Shown here: piece by piece, positions 16,230 to 25,843 of the stretch
How the letters are laid out: every line of letters starts with the position of its first letter
How positions within the stretch are numbered: position 1 is the stretch's first letter
NCBI GenBank assembly: GCA_024998565.1
Contig: JACOEM010000004.1
Coordinates: 62,001 to 126,000, forward strand
Length of the DNA stretch: 64,000 nt
DNA from: Nitrospira sp.
Lineage (GTDB): Bacteria > Nitrospirota > Nitrospiria > Nitrospirales > Nitrospiraceae
Reading direction: 5' to 3'
Program-made: the position numbers and the translations under genes
Notes under the pieces: model-generated
The model's input: the letters and a program-made list of their open reading frames with translations, nothing else
What the model was told of the DNA's origin: nothing
The model's database searches: none

Positions 16230-17137
16230 GACTCCAGGAATCGCTCGGCGTCGATGGCGGCCATGCAGCCGGAGCCGGCCGCGGTGATGGCCTGGCGATA
16301 TTTGGTATCCTGCACGTCGCCTGCGGCGAAGACACCAGGCACGCTGGTGGCGGTGCCTTGCGAGGTGAGGATGTACCCCTTCTCATCCATCGTGAGTTGG
16401 CCCGTGAAGAGATCGGTGTTGGGCCGGTGGCCGATGGCGACGAAGACGCCGTCGCAAGCCAGTTCCGAAGAGGCGCCGGTCACGAGGTTCTTGAGCCGGG
16501 CTCCGATGACCAGGTCCCTTCCAAGGATGTCCTCGACGATGGAATTCCATGCAAACGAAATTTTTTCATTCTTCATGGCGCGGTCCTGCATGATTTTCGA
16601 GGCCCGCAGTTTGTCACGTCGGTGGACCACGGTGACGGTTCGAGCGAATTTCGTCAGGAAGTTGGCTTCTTCCAGCGCACTGTCGCCGCCGCCCACGACC
16701 ACTAAATCTTTCCCGCGAAAAAAGTAGCCGTCGCAGGTCGCGCAGGTCGAGACGCCGTGTCCGATCAACCTGGTTTCATTCGGTACGCCGAGCGGAATGG
16801 ACGAGGCGCCGGTGGCCAGGATCAAGGTCGCCGCCGTCACCGTCTGTTCCCCGTCGATGGTCAGGTGAAACGGTCGCTGCGCGAGATCGACGGCCGAGAC
16901 ATCGCCGGTGAGGAATGACGTGCCGAAGTGCTCGGCCTGGGCGCGCATTTCCTTCATGAGCTCGGGGCCCATGATGCCTTTTGAAAATCCGGGATAGTTT
17001 TCGACTTCGGTGGTCGTCGTGAGTTGCCCGCCGGACTGCCAGCCTTCGATGAGCAGCGGCGAGAGATTGGCTCTGGCTGCGTAGATGGCGGCGGTGAGGC
17101 CGGCAGGGCCGGAGCCGATAATGACTACATTGTGCAT
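16217..17137 (-). CDS. trxB: thioredoxin reductase
   Basis: A 306-residue flavoprotein that reduces thioredoxin with NADPH. FAD-binding GSGPAG at residues 8-13, redox Cys pair CATC at Cys132 and Cys135, NADPH site [12 protein letters not shown], and the C-terminal FAD motif [10 protein letters not shown]. Length is normal for the low-molecular-weight family. It follows the monohaem cytochrome gene after a 9-base gap and is in the same minus-strand group as coaE. Its last codons are formed by a repeat copy. Confidence 0.95.
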   Translation of the reverse strand: MHNVVIIGSGPAGLTAAIYAARANLSPLLIEGWQSGGQLTTTTEVENYPGFSKGIMGPELMKEMRAQAEHFGTSFLTGDVSAVDLAQRPFHLTIDGEQTVTAATLILATGASSIPLGVPNETRLIGHGVSTCATCDGYFFRGKDLVVVGGGDSALEEANFLTKFARTVTVVHRRDKLRASKIMQDRAMKNEKISFAWNSIVEDILGRDLVIGARLKNLVTGASSELACDGVFVAIGHRPNTDLFTGQLTMDEKGYILTSQGTATSVPGVFAAGDVQDTKYRQAITAAGSGCMAAIDAERFLESRET

Positions 17138-17146
17138 GGAAAGAAC

Positions 17147-17713
17147 TTAACACGGAGACACTTGCGGATGCATCTTGGCGGTTTGTTGTTTCTCGATTCG
17201 TGAATTCCCCTGGTTGCAGGGAGATGGTGACGTGGAAGGAGGGGCGTCCTCTTTCAGGGCTGAAAGGTAATCGACCATTTCGTATAGGGCTTTAGCTGCA
17301 AGTGCAGTTTTATAATTCAGGGGCATCGCGACCGACCTATATCCGTTAGGAACGTAGAGGTCATGATCTAAGATCGATTCCACCACATATTCTCTGACAG
17401 ACCTCGCAGTACCCTTATAGCTTGAGCTGTTGAGCCGTTTCTGACCGGTCGTTCCCATGACCAGTTTGGGCACTATTGTTCCAACAGCACCTCGTATCCC
17501 AGGAATTACATGACAGGCTATGCACTTTGCTTTGCGAAATAATGATTCAATATCTTCATCGCCAGTAGATGTGACCAAGGAGGCTTTGGCTGGGCCACCT
17601 ATTTTGAAATACAAAGTAGAGGACTCTTTCCTCAAGCTTCCTGCTGCAGAAGTATCTCCCTGAGACGCGAGCAGAGATGCCAAGCTTAGTGTAACCAGTA
17701 TGAGAGGTGTCAT
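17147..17713 (-). CDS. monohaem c-type cytochrome, secreted
   Basis: A 188-residue exported protein: short signal peptide (1-24), then a cytochrome c fold with haem site CIACH (Cys64, Cys67, His68) and a likely axial Met129 in SVAMPLNY, followed by the final helix ALYEMVDYLSAL. The C-terminal 35 residues are Ser/Pro/Gln-rich and probably disordered. Base composition is visibly less GC-rich than its neighbours, which may mean transfer. It overlaps coaE by 4 bases (ATGA), so it is coupled to a coenzyme A gene with no obvious link. Confidence 0.8.
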   Translation of the reverse strand: MTPLILVTLSLASLLASQGDTSAAGSLRKESSTLYFKIGGPAKASLVTSTGDEDIESLFRKAKCIACHVIPGIRGAVGTIVPKLVMGTTGQKRLNSSSYKGTARSVREYVVESILDHDLYVPNGYRSVAMPLNYKTALAAKALYEMVDYLSALKEDAPPSTSPSPCNQGNSRIEKQQTAKMHPQVSPC

Positions 17714-18324
17714 TGTTTAGAACTGCTCCTCTCGACAAGCTCCTTCCAGACAAGTTCAACCTTCTTGCGGAGCTGTCTCAAAGAGCTACTTCCATCAAGA
17801 ACCGTGTCTGCTCGCCGGGTTTTATTTGCAAGTGGGAGTTGGCTCTTAATTCTTCTGATGGCCTCGGCGCGGGTGAACCCATTGCGCTTCTTCAATCGGG
17901 CGATTTGAGTTTCGCGGTCGGCGGTGACGACGATGACCCGGTCCACGCGTTTGTCGATACCGGCTTCGTAGAGAAGCGGAACGTCGTACACGACGACGGC
18001 CTTGGGGTTGTTGCGTGCGGCTTGTCTCGTCAGTCTGGCTTGCTCACGCGCGACGCGGGGGTGGATGATTTGTTCCAGCCGGCGCAACTTGGACCGGTTC
18101 CGGAAGACCATGGCGCCGAGGGCCTGGCGATTGAGAGTACGATCGGGATTGAGAACGGCTTTGCCGAAGGTCTTGATGATGGCGCGCCAGGCCGGTTTGC
18201 CAGGTTCCACCACCTGGTGGGCCAACGCATCGGCATCGATGACGAGGGCCCCGCATCGCTCGAACATCTTCGCTACCGTGCTTTTGCCGGTCGCGACGCC
18301 GCCGGTGAGGCCCACAAGGATCAT
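17710..18324 (-). CDS. coaE: dephospho-CoA kinase
   Basis: A 204-residue kinase that phosphorylates the 3' hydroxyl of dephospho-CoA, the last step of coenzyme A synthesis. The P-loop is GGVATGKST (residues 8-16); the DADALAH motif and the IIHPRV ... YDVPLLYEAG stretch are typical. The start is set at 18324 because homology begins there and a -10 element sits 8 bases upstream; there is no Shine-Dalgarno, so the mRNA is probably leaderless. The 3' end overlaps the cytochrome gene. Confidence 0.94.
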   Translation of the reverse strand: MILVGLTGGVATGKSTVAKMFERCGALVIDADALAHQVVEPGKPAWRAIIKTFGKAVLNPDRTLNRQALGAMVFRNRSKLRRLEQIIHPRVAREQARLTRQAARNNPKAVVVYDVPLLYEAGIDKRVDRVIVVTADRETQIARLKKRNGFTRAEAIRRIKSQLPLANKTRRADTVLDGSSSLRQLRKKVELVWKELVERSSSKQ

Positions 18325-18332
18325 GGGACGGG

Positions 18333-18341
18333 AAGATACCA
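18333..18341 (-). promoter_or_regulatory. extended -10 promoter of coaE
   Basis: On the minus strand TGG-TATCTT stands 8 bases before the coaE ATG. With no ribosome binding site present, transcription would start at or within a few bases of the ATG. Confidence 0.45.
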
Positions 18342-18384
18342 TGGGGGGCGAGGGCTCGCAATGACACTCGATTGACTTCTCGCC

Positions 18385-19443
18385 ATGCCCGGCGGTATGA
18401 CCATTCGTATGAAAAACATGAAACATTGTCTAGCCGCCGTCCTCCTTCTGTGTCTGCCATTCGGAGTCTTGGGCCTCTCCATCGCTCGGGCGGAAGCGCC
18501 GGCGCCCGCCGAACGGCAGCCGCTGGTGGTCGCCTTGGATGACTCAGGTCAGTACCACTCGATCCAGGAGGCGGTGGATGCCGCAAAGAAGGGTGACACC
18601 ATTCTCATCAGGCCCGGCTCCTATGCCGAGGATGTGACCATTCACAGCAAGGAAAACGTCCGACTGGTGGGGGCGGGAATGGATCAGGTCACGATCCTGG
18701 GTCGTGAACGCGTCGGGGTGTTCCATGTCGGAAAGTGGCCCTATGGTGCGACGAACATCGAAATTTCCGGCCTCACGATCAACGAGCATGGCGGCCACGC
18801 GATGGGGATGTTCAACGGCCGCGGCATCACCCTGCATCATGTGCGGGTCAAGGGTATGTTGTTTACGCAGCAGGTGGAGGATGTGCGGATTGAGGACTGT
18901 ATCATCGGCGGCAGTGAAACCACCGGCGTTCAGTTCGCAAATTCTCAGGCGGTCATGCGGGGCAATTTCATCCATGACAATGACCACGGGGTGAGTGTGG
19001 CGGGCAAATCCACGGTGCGCCTGGAACGAAACGTCATCACCAGGAGCCTGTTCGAGGCGGTGATCGTGAACGATCAATCGAAGGCTGCGTTGGTCGGCAA
19101 TACCTTTGTGAAAAACGGGGGCGGCGCCGCGTTTCTCGGGACCTCCCAGAATGAGGCTTCGGGCAACATCGTCAGCCTCAACGCCTACGGGTTTGTCGTG
19201 GCGCCCTCCAGCCGGGTGCTCTTATCCTACAACGCCATGCAGAATTCCGGATCGAACTATCTCCGGCACGGAACCCCCAACCAACCGGCTCCGGAGCTGA
19301 AACCCGATTCGGATTTGACGGTGGACCCACGATTTGTTGACACCGCCCGGGATGATTTCAGATTGCGTGCGGATACCGCGCTGGTCAAAATCGGTGACTT
19401 TCCTTACCTTGGTGCCCTGCCTCCCCTTGCGGAATCGCACTGA
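18385..19443 (+). CDS. NosD-like right-handed beta-helix secreted protein
   Basis: A 352-residue exported protein. Several ATGs lie close together (18385, 18397, 18409, 18418); signal peptide follows the last. After it, IQEAVDAAKKGDTILIRPGSY opens a pectin-lyase-like beta helix typical of NosD/DUF1565 proteins, with many turns of about 22-24 residues such as ISGLTINEHGG, VRIEDCIIGG, NFIHDNDHG and NVITRSLFEA up to about 300. Members bind or cleave polysaccharides, or assist copper-site assembly (NosD); no Nos genes are nearby. No catalytic residues can be assigned. Confidence 0.85.
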   Translation: MPGGMTIRMKNMKHCLAAVLLLCLPFGVLGLSIARAEAPAPAERQPLVVALDDSGQYHSIQEAVDAAKKGDTILIRPGSYAEDVTIHSKENVRLVGAGMDQVTILGRERVGVFHVGKWPYGATNIEISGLTINEHGGHAMGMFNGRGITLHHVRVKGMLFTQQVEDVRIEDCIIGGSETTGVQFANSQAVMRGNFIHDNDHGVSVAGKSTVRLERNVITRSLFEAVIVNDQSKAALVGNTFVKNGGGAAFLGTSQNEASGNIVSLNAYGFVVAPSSRVLLSYNAMQNSGSNYLRHGTPNQPAPELKPDSDLTVDPRFVDTARDDFRLRADTALVKIGDFPYLGALPPLAESH

Positions 19444-19506
19444 CTTCCGCAGTAAAGCATAACAAATTGAGAGGTTAGCGCTTCCACTCAGCCCCGAAAT
19501 TCCCTG

Positions 19507-19515
19507 TGCTATGCT
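19507..19515 (+). promoter_or_regulatory. extended -10 promoter before the 61-residue gene
   Basis: TGC-TATGCT forms an extended -10. The start site would be near 19522. A 22-codon frame (ATG 19527, TAA 19593-19595) follows with a 4-5 base leader and ends inside the Shine-Dalgarno of the gene at 19599, so it might act as a leader; it is not listed as a gene. Confidence 0.35.
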
Positions 19516-19598
19516 TCAGTGAGCGCATGGTAGTCAGGTGTCTCCGGTGTGGCTCAAGAATTGCTGCACTACGACCGACAAGGGATTGGAGGTAACAA

Positions 19599-19784
19599 GT
19601 GGCCAGCTTTCGATTCGATCTGGAAAAGCGGAGTACCGACGGGATTCCCAACTTGGCGGAGCTGGAGTCCGGCAAGCTTCTAGGGGCGATCCTACCGATG
19701 TCCGAGCAAGCACAACTTCAGTTGCGTGACAGCATCGAAGTCATCGACTATCTCATGAACCAGGAAGGTGTCGTCTGGAGTTAG
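19599..19784 (+). CDS. small conserved-looking cytoplasmic protein
   Basis: A 61-residue protein starting with GTG, with GGAGGT five bases upstream. It is acidic and amphipathic, with one likely long helix (about residues 34-55) and no Cys, TM or signal. I do not recognise it. The strong ribosome site and promoter candidate at 19507 support expression. The 241-base gap after it is pyrimidine-rich and empty. Confidence 0.55.
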   Translation: MASFRFDLEKRSTDGIPNLAELESGKLLGAILPMSEQAQLQLRDSIEVIDYLMNQEGVVWS

Positions 19785-20025
19785 GGCCTGCGTCCTCCCG
19801 CTGAATGTTCCTTTCCCATTCCTGTTCCGTCCCTTGTCATCACCCCCACATCTTTCGCCTGACCTCGCAAGGATCGCTCTGCTGACTCGATTTCTGTCGT
19901 GCATGGCCGGCACTGCCTCGCTTCTTGAGCTGGCGCCCTCGAATCTCAGTTGAATCTTTTTGGGGCCGGGCGCATGCTGGCGCCTGCTGCAAGCTGTGTC
20001 TCGTTCAGTCGGGAGACCTCGTGCT

Positions 20026-22701
20026 ATGTCGATGTCGCCGGGAGAGGAATCTGTTCGTCCGGGGTCCGCTGAGCAGCAGCGCCTGGATGAGGACGATCTG
20101 CGCCGGAAACACTGGAAACGCTGGGGGCCCTATGTCAGTGAACGGGCTTGGGGAACGGTCCGCGAAGACTATAGCCCGTATGGGACGGCCTGGGAATCGG
20201 TTCCCCACGATCATGCCCGCTCGAAAGCCTACCGTTGGAATGAAGACGGATTGGCCGGCATTTGTGATCGGCACCAGTTCGTCTGTCTCGCGCTGGCGCT
20301 CTGGAACGGACGGGACCCGATTCTCAAAGAACGGATGTTCGGCCTCACGGGGAACGAGGGCAATCATGGTGAGGATCCCAAAGAATATTATTTCTACCTC
20401 GACTCCACCCCTACGCATTCCTACATGAAGTTTCTCTACAAGTATCCGCAGGCGGCGTTTCCGTATACACAACTCATCGAAGAAAATCGCCGTCGAGGCA
20501 GGAACGATCCGGAGTTCGAGTTGCTCGATACGGGAGTGTTCGCCGACGATCGTTACTTCGATGTCGGTGTCGAATATGCCAAGGCCTCGCCGGAAGATGT
20601 GCTCATGCGGATCCAGATCGTCAATCGCGGTCCGGATCCGGCGCAGCTGACAGTGCTGCCGACCATCTGGTTCCGCAACACCTGGTCGTGGGGACTCGAT
20701 GTGCGCCGCCCGCGGATGCGGAAAGGCGAATCGACGTCGTCGGTCGGTATTGTGGAGTTCGACCATGAGTATTACGGGCCGCGACGGTTGCTCTGCGAGG
20801 GTGGGCCGGATCTGTTGTTCACCGAAAACGAAACCAATACCCGGCGTCTCTACGGCGATGTGGATGGCGCACGGTATGTGAAAGACGGGATCAATGACTA
20901 CGTCGTGCAGGGCGACAAGGGCGCGGTCAATCCCGAGCAGATCGGCTCGAAGGTGTCCGCGCACTATGTGGTGACCGCGTTGCCTGATCGGCCTGTGACG
21001 ATTCGATTGCGGTTCACGAACGGGGCCGCTGAGGGGGCTCTCGATCCGCAGGCATTCGACGCGGTCTTTGCCGCCCGTCTCAAGGAAGCGGACGAGTTTT
21101 ATGCCGCGTTGGCCCCCGCGAACGTGTCAGAAGATGCGCGAATGGTGCAGCGGCAAGCCTTTGCCGGGCTCTTGTGGAGCAAGCAGTTTTATCACTACGA
21201 CGTCGATCGTTGGCTGAAGGGCGACCCGGCGGGACCGGAACCTCCTAAAGAGCGGCTGCATGGCAGGAATGCGGATTGGACACATCTCTACAATGCGGAC
21301 GTCATTTCCATGCCGGATAAGTGGGAATACCCCTGGTATGCGGCCTGGGACTTGGCGTTTCACTGCCTGCCGATCGCACTCGTCGATTCGCGTTTTGCCA
21401 AGGATCAGCTCGTCCTCATGCTGCGTGAATGGTACATGCATCCGAACGGCCAGATTCCTGCCTATGAATGGGCCCTGGGCGACGTGAATCCGCCGGTGCA
21501 TGCCTGGGCGGCCTGGCGGGTGTACAAGATCGAGAAGAAGCGGAAAGGCGTCGGCGATCGCATCTTTCTGGAGCGGGTGTTCCACAAGCTCCTGCTGAAT
21601 TTTACCTGGTGGGTGAATCGGAAGGATGCCGAGGGGAAGAATATTTTTCAGGGCGGATTTCTGGGGTTGGACAACATCGGGGTGTTCGATCGCAGCAAGC
21701 CGCTGCCCACCGGCGGGCACATCGAGCAATCCGACGCAACCAGCTGGATGGGGATGTATTGCCTGAATATGTTGTCGATCGCGTTGGAATTGGCGCGGGA
21801 AGACCGGGCCTATGAAGATGTCGCCAGCAAGTTCTTCGAGCATTTTGTCTACATCTGCCGGGCGATGAACAACATCGGCGATGCGAAGATCGAACTCTGG
21901 AACAAGGCCGACGGCTTCTTCTACGACGTGCTGCACCTGCCGGACGGGAAGAAGTTTCCCATGAAAGTGCGGTCGATGGTCGGCTTGATTCCGTTGTTTG
22001 CGGTGGAGACGCTGGATTCTGAGCTCATCGACCGGTTGCCCCGGTTCAAGCACCGGATGCAATGGTTCATCGAAAACCGGCCGGATTTCAGTCTGCACAT
22101 TGAAACCCAGTCGCAGGACGGGGAGGTGCGCCGGTTCTTGTCGCTCGTCAACCGTCACCGGTTGCCCAAGGTCCTGCGGTACATGTTGGATGAGCAGGAG
22201 TTTTTGTCGCCATATGGCGTGCGGGCCCTGTCCCGTTATCACAAGGACCACCCCTACGTGTTCTCGATGATGGGTACGAGCCAGTGTGTCGAATATCAGC
22301 CTGCGGAATCCACCAACGGTCTCTTCGGAGGGAATTCGAATTGGCGGGGGCCGGTCTGGTTTCCCGTGAACTACCTCCTGATCGAATCGCTTCAGAAGTT
22401 TCACTATTATTTGGGCGACGGCTTCACGGTCGAGTATCCGACGGGATCCGGGCAGAAGCGCACTCTCGCCGAAGTCGCCGCCGAATTGTCCCGGCGGCTC
22501 ACGCACACCTTCCTGCGCGGACCCGATGGTCGGCGTCCCGTCTACGGTGGTGCGGAAAAGTTTCAGCAGGATCCGCACTGGCGCGATCTCATCTTGTTTT
22601 ATGAATATTTTCATGGCGACAACGGCGCCGGGATCGGCGCGAGCCATCAAACCGGCTGGACCGGGCTAGTGGCGAAGTTGATTCAGCAGTCGGGCGAGTA
22701 A
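20026..22701 (+). CDS. GH63-type alpha-glucosidase family protein
   Basis: An 891-residue protein of the glycoside hydrolase family 63-like (mannosyl-oligosaccharide glucosidase/MGH1-type) (alpha/alpha)6 barrel proteins. Typical phrases are [14 protein letters not shown] near 70, an N-terminal beta domain to about 330, [13 protein letters not shown]-like [49 protein letters not shown] and [14 protein letters not shown]. No signal peptide, so cytoplasmic. It should cleave alpha-glucosidic bonds of oligosaccharides or glucosylglycerate-type compounds; the substrate is not shown by the sequence. ATG 20026 has GGGAGA upstream. A 14-base gap separates it from the debranching enzyme, so the two are one operon. 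Confidence 0.88.
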   Translation: MSMSPGEESVRPGSAEQQRLDEDDLRRKHWKRWGPYVSERAWGTVREDYSPYGTAWESVPHDHARSKAYRWNEDGLAGICDRHQFVCLALALWNGRDPILKERMFGLTGNEGNHGEDPKEYYFYLDSTPTHSYMKFLYKYPQAAFPYTQLIEENRRRGRNDPEFELLDTGVFADDRYFDVGVEYAKASPEDVLMRIQIVNRGPDPAQLTVLPTIWFRNTWSWGLDVRRPRMRKGESTSSVGIVEFDHEYYGPRRLLCEGGPDLLFTENETNTRRLYGDVDGARYVKDGINDYVVQGDKGAVNPEQIGSKVSAHYVVTALPDRPVTIRLRFTNGAAEGALDPQAFDAVFAARLKEADEFYAALAPANVSEDARMVQRQAFAGLLWSKQFYHYDVDRWLKGDPAGPEPPKERLHGRNADWTHLYNADVISMPDKWEYPWYAAWDLAFHCLPIALVDSRFAKDQLVLMLREWYMHPNGQIPAYEWALGDVNPPVHAWAAWRVYKIEKKRKGVGDRIFLERVFHKLLLNFTWWVNRKDAEGKNIFQGGFLGLDNIGVFDRSKPLPTGGHIEQSDATSWMGMYCLNMLSIALELAREDRAYEDVASKFFEHFVYICRAMNNIGDAKIELWNKADGFFYDVLHLPDGKKFPMKVRSMVGLIPLFAVETLDSELIDRLPRFKHRMQWFIENRPDFSLHIETQSQDGEVRRFLSLVNRHRLPKVLRYMLDEQEFLSPYGVRALSRYHKDHPYVFSMMGTSQCVEYQPAESTNGLFGGNSNWRGPVWFPVNYLLIESLQKFHYYLGDGFTVEYPTGSGQKRTLAEVAAELSRRLTHTFLRGPDGRRPVYGGAEKFQQDPHWRDLILFYEYFHGDNGAGIGASHQTGWTGLVAKLIQQSGE

Positions 22702-22715
22702 GCCGGAGGCACGGG

Positions 22716-24701
22716 ATGACCATTGATTCGAGGCGCTGTCAGGACCTTGAGCGGGCACTCAGTCTGGAATGGCTGGAGACGAACGGGCGGGGCGGGTATG
22801 CTTCGGGCACCGTCGCCGGCGCGAATACGCGACGCTACCATGCGTTGCTGCTGGTGGCCAGACGCCCGCCGGTCGATCGTGTGGTCCTGGTGAATCATCT
22901 CGAAGAATCGATGGAAGTCGGCGGCCAATCCTTTCCGCTCTCGACAAATTTGTATAGCGGCGCGGTTCATCCGGAAGGGTATCGGTATTGCGACGGGTTC
23001 TCCGCCCTGCCATGGCCGACCTGGTGTTACGCCTCCCACGGAATTCGCCTGGAGCGTGAACTGCTCTGTCCGGATGGCCGCGATATGGTCGTCGTGCGGT
23101 GGCGGTTGCTTGGCGACGCACCGTCTGCTGTGGTGCTGCGGGTCAGACCGATGCTCTCGGGTCGCGACTTTCATGCGCTGCATCAGGAGAATGCCGGGGT
23201 GCGCAGTCAGGCCACGGTTGACGGGGGGCGTGTCACGTGGCAACCCTACGAGGCGCTACCTGCCGTGCTGGCGTTCCACAACGGGCAGTATCTCCATGAG
23301 CCGGATTGGTACCGCCACATTCACTATCGGATCGAGCGCGAACGCGGCCTGGACCATACAGAGGATTGGTGGTCGCCGGGCGAATGTGCGTTCACGCTCA
23401 CTCCGGGATCGGTGGCGGAACTTCTGTTCACGACCGAACAGCTTGAGTCCATCGAGGTCACGCAGGTTGTAGAGGCGGAGCGGCGGCGGCGCGCAGAGTG
23501 TCCGGTATCGGCGCCGATCGACGATGCGTTGGCGCAGGAGCTCTGGGCTGCGAGCAGCGCGTATCTTGTCCGCCGGGGAAACGGGCAGACGGTGATCGCC
23601 GGATATCCCTGGTTTGCCGATTGGGGGCGAGACACGTTTATCGCGTTGCCGGGGCTCTGCCTGGTGACGGGTCGTTACGACGTGGCCCGGCAGGTGATCG
23701 AGGCGTTTGCGTCTCATGTGTCGCAAGGGATGGTGCCGAATCGATTTCCCGACATCGGCGAACAACCTGAGTACAACACGATCGATGCGTCCTTATGGTT
23801 TATTCATGCCGTGGATCGCTATCTCCACTATAGCCGCGACCTCGACGGAGTACGCCGGATTGCCTGGCCCGCGATCAAACAGATTGTGGAGGGGTATCGT
23901 CGAGGCACGCGGTTCGGTATTCACATGGACGACGACGGGATGATTACCGGCGGCGAGGAGGGCGTTCAGCTCACCTGGATGGATGTCAAAATTGGCGATT
24001 GGGTGGTGACTCCCCGGCATGGGAAACCGGTCGAGATTCAAGCGCTCTGGGTGCGGGCGTTGGCGGCGGCTGCCGAACTGGCGGCGCAATTCGGGGAACC
24101 GGCGTACGCGGCACAATGCCGGCAAGATCGTGCGAAGGCCACCGAGTCGTTTCGAGCCCGCTTCTGGTATCGAACCGGAGGCTATCTCTTCGATGTGGTA
24201 GACGGGCCGATCGGAGACGACGCCTCGCTCCGTCCGAACCAGATTTATGCCCTGGCGTTGGACGATCAGCTGGTGACGGAGGCACAGGCAAAACACATTT
24301 TGCAGCTCGTGAAAGAACGGTTGCTCACGCCGATGGGCTTACGCACATTGGCGCCGGAGGACATCCGGTTCTGTGCGTCATACGAGGGTGGGGTCTCTGA
24401 GCGGGACGGTGCCTACCATCAAGGCACCGTGTGGCCGTTTCTGCTCGGCCCGTTCGTGACGGCGTGGGTGAAAACCTATGGCGATAGTCCGGCGGTGCGG
24501 CGGGATGCACGCCTGTTTCTCGACGGGCTGCACGAACATTTACACGAAGCCTGCCTGGGTCAGGTGTCGGAGATCTTCGATGGTCAGCACCCGCATCGAG
24601 CGCGTGGCTGTGTGGCGCAGGCCTGGTCCGTAGCCGAACCCTTGCGCGCGCTCATGGAAGATCTCGGCGCGGTTCGTGAGAGATCATCGAATCCGCGCTG
24701 A
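22716..24701 (+). CDS. amylo-alpha-1,6-glucosidase (glycogen debranching enzyme)
   Basis: A 661-residue enzyme of the GDE/GH133 family. The N-terminal domain (about 1-230) carries LEWLETNGRGGYASGTVAG and NTRRYHALL; the C-terminal catalytic (alpha/alpha)6 barrel (about 275-650) carries YPWFADWGRDTFIALPGL, NTIDASLWFIHAVD, TWMDVKIGDWVVTPR and YHQGTVWPFLLGPF. It removes alpha-1,6 branch glucose from glycogen-type polymers. It is cytoplasmic and shares the operon with the GH63-type enzyme, suggesting mobilisation of a storage glucan or oligosaccharide. Confidence 0.93.
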   Translation: MTIDSRRCQDLERALSLEWLETNGRGGYASGTVAGANTRRYHALLLVARRPPVDRVVLVNHLEESMEVGGQSFPLSTNLYSGAVHPEGYRYCDGFSALPWPTWCYASHGIRLERELLCPDGRDMVVVRWRLLGDAPSAVVLRVRPMLSGRDFHALHQENAGVRSQATVDGGRVTWQPYEALPAVLAFHNGQYLHEPDWYRHIHYRIERERGLDHTEDWWSPGECAFTLTPGSVAELLFTTEQLESIEVTQVVEAERRRRAECPVSAPIDDALAQELWAASSAYLVRRGNGQTVIAGYPWFADWGRDTFIALPGLCLVTGRYDVARQVIEAFASHVSQGMVPNRFPDIGEQPEYNTIDASLWFIHAVDRYLHYSRDLDGVRRIAWPAIKQIVEGYRRGTRFGIHMDDDGMITGGEEGVQLTWMDVKIGDWVVTPRHGKPVEIQALWVRALAAAAELAAQFGEPAYAAQCRQDRAKATESFRARFWYRTGGYLFDVVDGPIGDDASLRPNQIYALALDDQLVTEAQAKHILQLVKERLLTPMGLRTLAPEDIRFCASYEGGVSERDGAYHQGTVWPFLLGPFVTAWVKTYGDSPAVRRDARLFLDGLHEHLHEACLGQVSEIFDGQHPHRARGCVAQAWSVAEPLRALMEDLGAVRERSSNPR

Positions 24702-24842
24702 CTTGTGACGTTGCGGGTCCTTCATCAATTCCGGTTCCATGCGGACACGAGCGCGTGAGTGCTCCTGTCCTGTCACGTTCCTGCCAGATTCTGCTCCGGA
24801 AATCTTGACAGCCAAAGAAGCGATCCGGTAAGGATAAGAAAG

Positions 24843-25349
24843 ATGCGCCAGCACACCTCCGTCACAATTGTTGCTCTCCTGTCCGCCGGGTTGTTCCTGA
24901 CCGGCTGTCAGCTCTTCGATTCCTCCACGCGTCAGCCGGCACCTCGCTCGGCTTCCGTGATGTCGATGTGGGAATTGTACCGGCATTGCCAATCGAGCGG
25001 CGATGTCGAGACGGTCTTGTCGGCAGCGAAACAGCTGCAGCAGTCCGCTGATACGCATGTGGTTCCCGCTCCGGATGTTCCCAAGAGTCTTGACCGGTTT
25101 GTCACGCGTCAGCCGGTTCGCACGACGGTTGATCCCAAAGCGCTGGCCGCTTCGTGCACCTTGCAGGCGGCGAGGACGAGCCTGAGCGCCGGGCGTGAGC
25201 AGGAAGCGGAACAGCTTCTCTATGCTGTGGTGTTGAGTTATCCGGAAAGCGACTATACCTTCTACGTCGCGCAAGCGAAGGTCTGGATCGAGGAATTGCA
25301 TCGTCCCGGCACGCCGGATGCTCTCATCCATCCCATCTCCACCTTCTAG
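24843..25349 (+). CDS. lipoprotein, unknown function
   Basis: A 168-residue protein with lipobox LTGC (Cys22). The ATG at 24843 is supported by AAGGA upstream; a TTGACA at 24805-24810 may be its -35. The mature part is helical and contains alpha-hairpin-like segments (HCQSSGDVETVLSAAKQL, EQEAEQLLYAVVLSYPES) resembling tetratricopeptide units. Probably an envelope scaffold. Its stop codon TAG is also the start of the intergenic repeat. Confidence 0.75.
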   Translation: MRQHTSVTIVALLSAGLFLTGCQLFDSSTRQPAPRSASVMSMWELYRHCQSSGDVETVLSAAKQLQQSADTHVVPAPDVPKSLDRFVTRQPVRTTVDPKALAASCTLQAARTSLSAGREQEAEQLLYAVVLSYPESDYTFYVAQAKVWIEELHRPGTPDALIHPISTF

Positions 25350-25480
25350 CAGGCCGTTGAAACAGTCCGCCGGCGTCGTTCTCGCTCCCTTCAGAGCCTC
25401 AACGTACCACAGAGGGTACGCCTTGGCCCTTCATTCGCTGCAGCCTTGCTGGACGGCCTTTTTGAACGGCCTGCGGGTGG
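25347..25480 (+). repeat. full copy of TAGCAGGC intergenic stem-loop repeat
   Basis: The outer arms GCAGGCCGTT (25349-25358) and AACGGCCTGC (25465-25474) pair perfectly; inside, CGTACC (25403-25408) and GGTACG (25415-25420) form a second hairpin. The whole is about 130 bases and can fold into a long stem. A partial copy lies at 7756-7807 and a weaker one near 3990-4143. From here to 25843 the 494-base gap holds no gene I can support. Confidence 0.65.
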
Positions 25481-25843
25481 TGCGCATGGCATACGTGATC
25501 GCGGCCGATTCAGAACAACAGTGGACGGACGGCTGGGGGCGACAATCTGCTAGCCGGCTGTCGACCTCGTTCCGTTTCTCATTCAGCCAACATTGTTGAG
25601 CTGAATCCCTTGATCATGACGGAGTGATTGTCTGATGCGCAGGTCATTGCGGCCCGGATCTATCATTGGACCCGATGTGAGATGGGTTCAGCGCTATGGT
25701 GCGAAGCCGGTATTCTGTTGCAGGCGGCCGGACTCTCGTTGCGCGCCCTTGCGTGAGTCGCACGCGGGGATAATGTGAATCGAGTGGGAGGATGGCGGGC
25801 CCTGTAGCGTGGAAAAACCTGCCTGCAGCTGGTGCGCGGTGTT

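Noticed and set aside
18385-19443. nosD assignment
   Set aside because: Beta-helix similarity is general and no nosZ, nosF or nosY gene is in the window.
19527-19595. 22-codon frame after the -10 at 19507
   Set aside because: Too short to support as a gene; mentioned only as a possible leader in the promoter entry.
21127-22650. 507-residue open frame on the minus strand
   Set aside because: Antisense to the GH63-type gene, no ribosome site and no family pattern.
25635-25778. 47-codon frame in the gap after the repeat
   Set aside because: No ribosome binding site; Arg/Cys-rich composition looks non-coding.
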